DNA of 64,000 bases, from NCBI GenBank assembly GCA_902362455.1, contig CABIWJ010000006.1, positions 165,463 to 229,462 of the forward strand, written 5' to 3'. The notes under the pieces were generated by a model that made no database searches, had not been told where the DNA came from, and saw only the letters and a list, made by a program, of their open reading frames with translations. This document shows positions 9,500 through 17,000 of the stretch, piece after piece (position 1 is the stretch's first letter; each line of letters begins with the position of its first letter). Made by a program: the position numbers and the translations under genes. This stretch comes from Eubacteriaceae bacterium (GTDB lineage: Bacteria; Bacillota; Clostridia; Lachnospirales; Lachnospiraceae).

Positions 9500-9865
9500 A
9501 TGAACCAACAAGAAATATTCACATACATCCAAAAGCAATACCCCACCCATCCAGACACCATCAACAAATCCGGATACCTCGTCACCATCTTCAAAAACCC
9601 AAGAACCGCCGCACCTTATGCCATCTTTTACCAACCAGCTGAAAGAACAACTTTCATGGAAGTTCAGGCAGAGCCGGACATGATAGGCAACTACATCGAA
9701 ATGTATCACCTTGCTCCGGCAAAGTACATGGACAAGAAGCACTGGCTGGCAGTTCCGTTGGATGGTTCTGTCAGCGATTCAAAAGTTCTGGATTTACTCG
9801 ATATGAGCTACGACCTCGTAGACGGACAGGCAGAAACAGATGGAGAGACAGGAGCAGATAGATAG
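9500..9865 (+). CDS. MmcQ/YjbR family protein
   Basis: This 121-residue protein matches the YjbR/MmcQ family, small cytoplasmic proteins with a CyaY-like fold proposed to bind DNA; their role is not well established. Features are a central GYLVTIFKNPRTAAPYAIFYQ segment, then EMYHLAPAKYMDKKHWLAVPL and DGSVSDSKVLDLLDMSYDLV, which correspond to the family's conserved 'Y-H-M-N-KKHW-SV-LDG' and C-terminal 'L-D-SY-L' motifs. I chose the ATG at 9500, behind gaagggatcc, rather than the upstream in-frame start at 9398, because homology begins there. The C-terminal tail is short and acidic. Confidence 0.75.
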   Translation: MNQQEIFTYIQKQYPTHPDTINKSGYLVTIFKNPRTAAPYAIFYQPAERTTFMEVQAEPDMIGNYIEMYHLAPAKYMDKKHWLAVPLDGSVSDSKVLDLLDMSYDLVDGQAETDGETGADR

Positions 9866-9984
9866 GGGCAGACGGACAGGCAACAGACAGTACGCCAGAA
9901 GAAAAAGATTGACAATTCTGACCACACATTCCATAATGACGATAGTGGTTCGAGAGAACTAACAGGAAAAATGGGAGAGACAAC

Positions 9985-10797
9985 ATGAAGAAAAAAAGCT
10001 CATACCGATGGCTGATATGGATCATTCTGGCAGTGGTTTTAATCGGGGTAGCACTTATGCATATCCTTCCCCCATACATCGACCGATGGAAATCCGCCAG
10101 AGATTATGACAAACTTGCCGAGGAGTATGTAAATGATGAGTCCGAACCAGATGATGGAAAGCAGAAGAAAAAAGACTGGTGGGCAACAGACGTAAAAGTA
10201 GAGTTTGACAAACTGAAAGCCGAGAATCCAGATGTTATCGGATGGATACGGTTTGATAATCAGGACGAACTTGGCATCAATTATCCAATTCTGTATTCAG
10301 GTGACAATGAGAAATATCTGAGAACCGACTTGTATGGCAACAGCCACATCGCAGGGTGTATCTTTTTGGAAGGTCTTAACAAATCTGATTTTTCGGATTA
10401 TTACAACATCATCTACGGTCACAATATGAATGACGGAAGCATGTTTGGGAGCCTGAAAAAATATAAGGATGACGGATTCTGGAAAAAGAATCAATACTTC
10501 ACTGTATATTCTGAGACAACCGCCTACCGTTATCGAATCTTCTCTTATGAAGATGCGGTCAATGGCGGTGATGTGTATAAAGTAGGATACCAGCCTGGCG
10601 AAGAGTATCAGAAATTTATCGATCAGATGATAAAAGATTCCGATGTCGATACAGGAGTAAAGCCGCAGACCAGTAACAAGATACTGACACTTTCTACCTG
10701 TACAGGGAACGGATACAGCAAGCGGCTTGCCATCCATGCAGTCTGCGTTGACGCACAGACTACGGATGAGTCAAAATTAAAGGAAACAGGAAATTAA
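9985..10797 (+). CDS. srtB: Class B sortase
   Basis: This 270-residue membrane-bound transpeptidase would attach surface proteins to the cell wall. It has an N-terminal signal anchor (residues 11-31), then the sortase barrel. The catalytic His is in NIIYGHNMND, the Cys in TLSTCTGNG and the Arg in YSKRLAIHAVC. The length and the GWI-FD...-INYPI-YSGDN-KYLR pattern are those of class B enzymes, which in Staphylococcus and Listeria anchor haem-uptake NEAT proteins carrying NPQTN-like signals. The only wall-sorting signal seen in this window is NVKTG in the giant NEAT protein at 14040, so that protein is its likely substrate. A strong terminator follows. Confidence 0.92.
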   Translation: MKKKSSYRWLIWIILAVVLIGVALMHILPPYIDRWKSARDYDKLAEEYVNDESEPDDGKQKKKDWWATDVKVEFDKLKAENPDVIGWIRFDNQDELGINYPILYSGDNEKYLRTDLYGNSHIAGCIFLEGLNKSDFSDYYNIIYGHNMNDGSMFGSLKKYKDDGFWKKNQYFTVYSETTAYRYRIFSYEDAVNGGDVYKVGYQPGEEYQKFIDQMIKDSDVDTGVKPQTSNKILTLSTCTGNGYSKRLAIHAVCVDAQTTDESKLKETGN

Positions 10798-10802
10798 CTA
10801 TG

Positions 10803-10858
10803 AAAATATCCAAAAGTATGTGAAAAAAGAAATAAAAACATATTTTTGGATATTTTTA
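10803..10858 (+). terminator. Terminator after the sortase gene
   Basis: The arm aaaatatccaaaa, starting at 10803, pairs with a matching arm ending at 10858 (tttttggatattttt). Further pairing of tatgt with acata makes a long A/T-rich stem that ends in T residues. Confidence 0.75.
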
Positions 10859-10890
10859 TATGGAATTATAATGTTGTAGCGGAAAATGCA

Positions 10891-10920
10891 TTGACAAACC
10901 TGAAAAAAGGACAATATAAT
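10891..10920 (+). promoter_or_regulatory. Consensus sigma-A promoter for the regulator operon
   Basis: TTGACA (10891-10896) and TATAAT (10915-10920) are both perfect hexamers separated by 18 bases. They lie about 70 bases before the first of three regulator genes. Confidence 0.75.
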
Positions 10921-10989
10921 TAAAAATACATGGTTTGAACCAACTAACCAAAGCGTAATCGGGAAATAAGAAACAGAGGAAAAAAAGTA

Positions 10990-11469
10990 ATGGAAACAAA
11001 GAAAGTGGCAAAAGAATACCTGCAAAAAGATATTCTGCGGACGATTTTTCAGATGTGGTATTCCTTTTACACCACAGAGATTGGAAAAGAGAGAAAAGCG
11101 GCTATCGAAGATATGCGGTTTAAACGGGATGGCTGGCTGTACATAGAGCCTTGGGAGATTTGGTTGGAACTAACGGAGCATCCGGAAAATGAGGATGATA
11201 GAATAATCTGGTATCAGAACATGCATGGAATCTGGAAGAAGGCAGAAGTAAATGATCAAATCATCAAAATCCCTGCCACAGCATTTCACATAGAGTACGA
11301 ACAGCAGTGGTTGGGTGAAATACACTTCACCTGTAATCTGGGGGTGTCGCAGAGAAAAAGAAAGGCTCCAAGAAAAAAACGATATGCTTACTGGATGGAA
11401 GGCTTTTGCAGAAAATACCGGATATCGTGTAGCGGACAAATATATAAAAAAGACAGGTGGGAAAGGTAA
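10990..11469 (+). CDS. Hypothetical first gene of regulator operon
   Basis: This 159-residue basic protein has no known domain that I recognise and no membrane segment. Its middle (about residues 75-115) contains WKKAEVNDQIIKIPATAFHI followed by GEIHFTCNLGVS. This is very like the C-terminal module in the next two proteins (QLPTDICTYT and NNIVKIPMEACRI), so all three seem to share a domain. The tail is rich in Arg/Lys. It begins 70 bases downstream of a consensus promoter and ends one base before the next start codon, so it is translationally coupled to the DtxR-like gene. The shared module suggests a common ligand or protein contact. Confidence 0.65.
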   Translation: METKKVAKEYLQKDILRTIFQMWYSFYTTEIGKERKAAIEDMRFKRDGWLYIEPWEIWLELTEHPENEDDRIIWYQNMHGIWKKAEVNDQIIKIPATAFHIEYEQQWLGEIHFTCNLGVSQRKRKAPRKKRYAYWMEGFCRKYRISCSGQIYKKDRWER

Positions 11470-11470
11470 A

Positions 11471-12289
11471 ATGGTAAAGAAGATTGAAAACAGAAATATT
11501 GATGTGACAAAAGCCAGAGGCGAACTGGAAGAAGATCTTCTGGAATATGTCTACCGGACATGGAGGCAGGGCAGACAGATCACATCGAAAGAGTATGCCA
11601 GAGAAGTGAACATAACCGGATATGAAGCGGCAGGCCTGGTGCGGAGTCTGGTGAAAAAAGGATTTTTGTGTGAGCCGGAAAACGGACATCTGGAACTGAG
11701 CGATAAGGGAAAACTGGAAGGTATGGAGTGCCTTGCACGCCATGAGAAACTGACACAGTTCTTTCAGATGGTAAGTGGAATGGATCAGCAGAGGGCGCAG
11801 GAAGATGCCTGTAGAGTGGAACATTATATCAGTCCGGAAGGGTTAAAAGGAATTGAAAACTTTCTGCAGTACGGTGACGTATACGACAGAGTTTATGACG
11901 ATATGGACTTGTATACCTTTTATGAGGATGGTGAGTTCCCGATGGCATTCGGACTGTATGAACCGGAACGACGCAATCCAAGGTTCCTTGCACCAGAGTA
12001 CGGGAAACTGGAACACTCTGTCATATTAAGAGTGAAAAAGTCACAGAACTGTTTCCTGCTCAAGACAAAAAAAGACGAATCCATCGGCTATGTATGGTAC
12101 AGAAGAGATGATGAATGGATACAGGCGAAAGAAGAAAAAGGTGTTTATCAGTTACCGACAGACATCTGTACTTATACTGCGAATACAGGAATCCCGATTA
12201 CAGAAGCAGTGGCAATCATTGCGATTACACGCTTTGAACAGAAGCCATTGCCAATCGATTATCGGGAATTGAATATTCATGTATGGTGA
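11471..12289 (+). CDS. DtxR/MntR-like regulator with C-terminal extra module
   Basis: This 272-residue transcription factor has an N-terminal winged helix (about residues 15-75, ITSKEYAREVNITGYEAAGLVRSLVKKGFL, with wing LELSDKGK). It is followed by a DtxR-type dimerisation segment, RHEKLTQFF...QEDACRVEHYISPEGLKGI, whose DACRxEH motif carries metal ligands in this family. The C-terminal 120 residues are a separate domain ending with the module shared with its two neighbours. I start it at 11471 behind gaaaggt; the longer in-frame start would overlap the previous gene. Given the haem-uptake genes downstream, a role in iron- or haem-responsive control is likely but inferred. Confidence 0.78.
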   Translation: MVKKIENRNIDVTKARGELEEDLLEYVYRTWRQGRQITSKEYAREVNITGYEAAGLVRSLVKKGFLCEPENGHLELSDKGKLEGMECLARHEKLTQFFQMVSGMDQQRAQEDACRVEHYISPEGLKGIENFLQYGDVYDRVYDDMDLYTFYEDGEFPMAFGLYEPERRNPRFLAPEYGKLEHSVILRVKKSQNCFLLKTKKDESIGYVWYRRDDEWIQAKEEKGVYQLPTDICTYTANTGIPITEAVAIIAITRFEQKPLPIDYRELNIHVW

Positions 12290-12308
12290 CGAAGAGAGGA
12301 ACAGGAAA

Positions 12309-13145
12309 ATGGAAAAAGGTGAACATCTAAAGAGACAGAACAGACCTACGATGCTACAACTGCAATATTTACAAGGTCTGTCAAAAGTAGAAAAGAAACG
12401 TGGAGCTCAGGGAAGTATCGCAGAATATTATGGCGTGAACCGATCAACGGTGAACCGTTATTTTAAGAACTGCATAGAAAGAGGAATTCTGACAGAATCA
12501 CTGGAATTTACTCCTGTGGGAGAAGAATGGCTGGAAAGATATACCAAGCTGCATGAGAATCTTGAAAAATATCTGGAAGAAATCGGTGCAAAACCGGAAG
12601 AAATCGAGGAATCACTGGATGTTATGGTGGAGAATATCGACATCCACATGCTGGAACTGATGATTAACGCCTATACAGAGAAAAAATCAGTATACAAGAA
12701 AAAAGAGAATGAACTGGATCAGGAGATACAGCACAATCTGCAGAAATGTGAAAGGCATCCGGTAGTGTTCCGACTTTACCGGATGAATAAAAAGCAGGGG
12801 CAGGGAAGAGACTCTATGGCGATGAGAGGATTTGAAGAAATAGCCGAAATCGTTCAGGAGAATGGAGAAAGCTATCTGGAATTAAAGCTGAAAGAGATGG
12901 CAGCACACTCCAGAGTGAGTGGTGAAATGATGGCTGGAAAACTGAAAACATTGAAGTATGAGCATAATGAAGTCCTTGAAGAAGCAAGAATAGAGAATAA
13001 TATAGTGAAAATCCCGATGGAAGCGTGCAGAATCCACCGATGGACGGGGATTGGCACGATGGGAATTGTACCAGTTACCGTTACCTGCAGCGTAGGACCA
13101 ATGCACATGCCGGAAAGCACTGCACTGTTATATTTCTGGGTATAA
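12309..13145 (+). CDS. Second winged-helix regulator with the same C-terminal module
   Basis: This 278-residue protein begins with a helix-turn-helix (GSIAEYYGVNRSTVNRYFKNC, about residues 35-60, with wing ILTESLEFTPVGEEWL). It is followed by a helical DtxR-like dimer segment (KLHENLEKYLEEIG...ENIDIHMLELM). The metal-ligand pattern of true DtxR proteins is weaker than in the upstream gene. Residues 215-270 contain RIENNIVKIPMEACRI and a hydrophobic TMGIVPVTVTCSV end, matching the shared module. It starts at 12309 after aggaacagg and is the last gene before a strong terminator. It may bind the palindromes upstream of the NEAT genes; that is inference. Confidence 0.72.
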   Translation: MEKGEHLKRQNRPTMLQLQYLQGLSKVEKKRGAQGSIAEYYGVNRSTVNRYFKNCIERGILTESLEFTPVGEEWLERYTKLHENLEKYLEEIGAKPEEIEESLDVMVENIDIHMLELMINAYTEKKSVYKKKENELDQEIQHNLQKCERHPVVFRLYRMNKKQGQGRDSMAMRGFEEIAEIVQENGESYLELKLKEMAAHSRVSGEMMAGKLKTLKYEHNEVLEEARIENNIVKIPMEACRIHRWTGIGTMGIVPVTVTCSVGPMHMPESTALLYFWV

Positions 13146-13153
13146 ATAAGAAG

Positions 13154-13168
13154 TGAGAAAAATTCTCA
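13154..13168. promoter_or_regulatory. Perfect 6-3-6 palindrome
   Basis: TGAGAA-aaa-TTCTCA is a perfect inverted repeat just past the regulator operon. A half-site, AATTCTCAT, recurs at about 13403-13411 inside the untranslated leader of the first NEAT gene. The A/T-rich dyad resembles Fur/DtxR-class operators in form, but the regulator is unknown. Confidence 0.4.
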
Positions 13169-13208
13169 TTTACGCATATCATGTAACAAAATAAGAAAAA
13201 ATTTCAAT

Positions 13209-13251
13209 AAAGTGTCGCTGTTGATAAAACACTATCAATAACGGCACTTTT
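13209..13251 (+). terminator. Terminator of the three-gene regulator operon
   Basis: aaagtgtcgctgttgata pairs, with two G-T pairs and one mismatch, with tatcaataacggcacttt around an aaacac loop and ends in T residues. Confidence 0.75.
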
Positions 13252-13258
13252 ACGTCTA

Positions 13259-13279
13259 TTGTTGTCTGAATAGCAACAA
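13259..13279. promoter_or_regulatory. Palindromic operator, copy 1
   Basis: TTGTTG-N9-CAACAA with the core CTGAAT. The 21-bp site matches copy 2, read on the opposite strand, at 19 of 21 positions. It lies about 80 bases upstream of the promoter of the first NEAT gene. Confidence 0.6.
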
Positions 13280-13300
13280 AATCAAAGGAAATAACGGCTC

Positions 13301-13325
13301 GTTTGTTGCAATTCAGGCAACAAAC
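13301..13325. promoter_or_regulatory. Palindromic operator, copy 2 (opposite orientation)
   Basis: GTTTGTTGC (13301-13309) and GCAACAAAC (13317-13325) are 9-bp perfect inverted arms around a 7-base core. On the minus strand the core reads CTGAAT as in copy 1. The site is 15 bases upstream of a -35 box, the position expected for an activator or a repressor that loops. Confidence 0.6.
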
Positions 13326-13340
13326 TTGTAAAAAATGGTG

Positions 13341-13370
13341 TTGACATTGGATGGCAAATTATGGTATCTT
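13341..13370 (+). promoter_or_regulatory. Promoter of the haem-uptake genes
   Basis: TTGACA (13341-13346), an 18-base spacer and TATCTT (13365-13370) precede a leader of about 110 bases and the first NEAT gene. Confidence 0.6.
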
Positions 13371-13488
13371 TTGGACAAGGAGTTAGACGTGGGTAACCGG
13401 AATAATTCTCATGGAACTCTAAGTATCATAACTAATAAATTATTAGCAAAAAAGCTAATGCCAAAAAACGAAAAGGAGGATTACAGTT

Positions 13489-13962
13489 ATGAGAAAGATC
13501 AAGAAATTAGTTGCTACACTGTTAGCAGCAACAATGGTAATGGCAATGGGAGTTACAGCGTTTGCTGCAGATTCATTAGCAGATGGTAAGTACACAGCAA
13601 AGCAGAATCTTTATAAGAACTCAGCTTGTACAACAACATCTATGGGAGATGCTGCACTCAATGATATGCGTGCAGAAATTACGATTGCAGATGATGAGGC
13701 AACACTTGTTGTTCATACTCATGAGATTACATATTTAGGTCTGACTGGACATTTAGGAAAAATGGTAGTTAATGGAAAAACAGTTACTCCGAAACAGACT
13801 ACAACTAATGGCGTAACAGATTACTACTTCACATTCACAGGTTTAGATGCATCTACAATTTATGAAGGCTGTGTAATTACTGGTAAATTCACAACATACG
13901 TTGGAAGTATGCCGATGAACGCAACAGGATATTTGAAACTTACAGACATCACAGCAAAATAA
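13489..13962 (+). CDS. Secreted single-domain NEAT-like haem carrier
   Basis: This 157-residue protein has a clean signal peptide (residues 1-26, cut after AFA-A) and one small beta-rich domain. Near its start it has DGKYTAKQN and TSMGDAAL, the position of the alpha-helix/Met motif in Shr-type NEAT domains, and near its end VGSMPMNATGYLKL, where the second axial Met lies in those domains. The central GHLGKMVVNGK pattern also recalls NEAT beta strands. It has no wall anchor, so it should be released as a haemophore. The ribosome site aaaaggaggattacagtt is excellent. It is followed by a terminator-like hairpin, so it is probably made in excess over the genes downstream. Confidence 0.72.
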   Translation: MRKIKKLVATLLAATMVMAMGVTAFAADSLADGKYTAKQNLYKNSACTTTSMGDAALNDMRAEITIADDEATLVVHTHEITYLGLTGHLGKMVVNGKTVTPKQTTTNGVTDYYFTFTGLDASTIYEGCVITGKFTTYVGSMPMNATGYLKLTDITAK

Positions 13963-13985
13963 AATAAGTAAATATGTATGTAAAG

Positions 13986-14021
13986 CAAGCTGCTGTACCC
14001 AAAAGTGCAGCAGCTTGTTTT
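13986..14021 (+). terminator. Hairpin between the two NEAT genes (terminator/attenuator)
   Basis: A 10-bp perfect stem, caagctgctg (13986-13995) with cagcagcttg (14008-14017), is followed by tttt. It precedes the ribosome site of the giant NEAT gene by about 12 bases, so read-through probably sets its level. Confidence 0.75.
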
Positions 14022-14039
14022 AATTGATACGGAGGAAAA

Positions 14040-17000
14040 ATGAAAAAAATAAAAAAGATATTAGCCTTTGTATTGAGTACAAGTATGTTACTTGGCGGTA
14101 TGAATATACAAGCGTTTGCTGGTGAACAGAAAGAAACAAATACCGCAAATACAGAGTTAGATAACCAAAATGAATATGTTGTTCCACTGACTTTTTATGG
14201 ACCTTCTGGAAAACTGCTTACGGAGGAGCCTTATTCGGGTACAGTTCAGGATTACATGGATAATGTTGCACTAGTAAAAAAGAATGATAATGGAACATAT
14301 CATGTAACCTTACAGATTGAAAATTATGAAAAAATTGATATTTTGCAGTTCTCAAAACCGGGTGTAATTTCAGATGATATAGCACCTTCGAATGCACCTA
14401 TGGGAACTTTTAATATTCCAGAAAAATATATTGCTAATAATGAGGAAAATCCATCAGAGGCAACGGAATATTTGAAGGAACAAGGACAAATTAATGAAGA
14501 GTGGAATGATAAATACATTCAAAATTATTCTGTTGAAAAAGCAACAACGGGTGTGTCGTGGTATTCTTTTGATGTGGATACACTGGAAGGAACGATGTAT
14601 ACTAAAGCTTTCTATAGTTATGGAAGAACAGATGATGACTTGGAAAGCTATATGTACGGAATTGTAAACGGAAAATTTACATTTGATGTAAATAATGCAG
14701 TAGTTGCTAAAGAGATTAACGAAGAAAATTATAAAAATATTGGATTGGAGCTTTCTAAAGTTGTAACCAGTGTTGGAGATTCACCGGATTTCACAGGATT
14801 TGTAGCAGAAGAAAAAACTGCAAATGATTTGTTTAGTGGTACTTGTGAAGCAAAAATTGAGAATGGAAAAGTTACTGTTACAGCAGAGACAAGTAGCATT
14901 GATTCAATAAGAGTACTTGAAGAAATTAAGGATTTAGGCGAGTGTACTTATCCTTCAACTTCTTCATATCGTCAATATATGTATGCGTATTCGAGAGAAG
15001 TAAAAAAGAATAAGTATATTTCTGTTTATTCAGACAATATTTTGGAAGATGGAAAATTTTCCATTGAATACGAAAACTTAGAAGAAGCTATTTTTGGAAA
15101 ACAGGTTGAGATACAAACAGAAGATGGTACCTACTATGGAGAATTGCGAGTAAGAACAACACCGAAAGAAAAACTCGAATTGACAGATGGTGATGTTACA
15201 CTTGTAACAGATAACTATACAGTTAATAGTAAAGCAAAATTTGGAGCAGAACTTTTACAGGAAACCTCAGATGAAGATAGTGAATATAACAAATATTATT
15301 CTTTATTAGCAGGAAACGCTTCAAAAGCATTGATCTATAATTTGTCATTAAAAATGAATGACTCGCAGGTTATTCCATCGAGAGCAGTAGAATTAAGAGT
15401 AAAAATTCCGAAAGACTGGGATACGAGCAAAATAGAAGTTCAATGGTATTATCCAGTAAATGAAATGTTTAATCCGATAGAGTATTTTGATTCATCTTCC
15501 TATAAAAATGATGATGGAAGTATTCACATGGAGGGCGATGAACTGGTTATAACAGGCACTACTCGTGTTTATAATACAATCGCCATTACACAAAAAGCGG
15601 ATAAAGTAGATATTTCAGAAATCCAGGACGGAACATATAATGTTAATGTTACTATGTGGCAGCAGGATCAGCCGGATAGATTGTCTATGAGCAATTCTGC
15701 GGTTGTAAATGATTCAGCTCGTTTGGTAGTAGAGAATGGAAAGAAACATATCTATTTTGATACACAAGGAATTGTGATTACGGGCAGATATGGTTATACA
15801 AATGGAATATTCTGGGCAAATAATGAGCAGACAGAAGAAAACGGACTTCCGATATTAAGTGAATATACACCGCTTGATTATTATAGTTACTACCTAAATG
15901 ATTCGGGAAGCACAGATATGGATTCCTATGCGGAAGAATATGACTTATATTATCCGAAGAGCGTAGGTTTTGAATTTCCAGAATCAGCAGACAGAGATGA
16001 TGGGGTATATTTGAACTTCTTTGTTCCTATCATGGATGAACTTCAGCATAAAGTTCCTGGATCTGGTGAAGGATGCAGAACTGCATTTATGACTTTATCT
16101 GGTTTAACACCTGTGGCAGAAATTAACGAGCCAACCCACGATAAATCTGTTTTAGTTGTAGCAGTTGATAAAGCATCTAAATATACAGCCGACAATTATA
16201 CAGAGGAATCTTACAAAGTATTATCTGACGCAGTAGCAAAAGCTCAGAAGGTAATCGACGGAACAACTTCTGCAAACGATTCTGAAATCGTAGCATTAGA
16301 TAAAGAAATTTCTGATGCAATCAGCGGATTAAAAGAGGCAACTGGACTTGACAAATACAATAAAGTCCTGAAAAATGCCAAAGCATTAAATGAAGCAGAT
16401 TATACAGCAGAAAGCTGGGCAGACCTTCAGGCAGTGATTACTGCTCAGGAAGGAAAGGTAACAGAAGAAAATGCAGATCAGGCATCCGCAGACCTTCAGT
16501 CAGCAGTAGATGCACTTGTACCGATGTCAACAGCCGTTTCCATGGAAAAAGGTGTTTACGAAGTACAGGCAACACTTACCAATCAGGATGGAACAGCAAG
16601 TGATTTGAATGCAGGATTAAAATCTGCTCGTTTATATACAGATAAAGACGGCAATGTAACTGCTTATCTGTACGTGGACGGAATTACCGGTATGCAGTAT
16701 CGCAAGGGTGCCGGATATGCGGATGCAGATACAGACGCAGGCAGACTTGTAGTGAAACTTCCTGCAAATGTAGAAAACCATAAAGTAAAAGTAACAACAG
16801 AAAGCGGAGAAGCAGAACTCCTGTTAAATCTTGATTTAAAATCTGCAGTAAAACAGGAAATTAAAAAATCCGATCTGGAATCAAAACTGAATGATGCAAA
16901 AGTATTAAAAGAGAAGAATTACACAAGTGATTCATTTGCAGTATTGACAAATGCCATTGCTACAGCAGAGAGTGTTCTGGCAGACAAAGTGGCATTCCAG

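Noticed and set aside
13335..13589. 84-residue ORF over the NEAT leader
   Set aside because: It covers the promoter and leader and runs into the signal peptide region in another frame, without a ribosome site.
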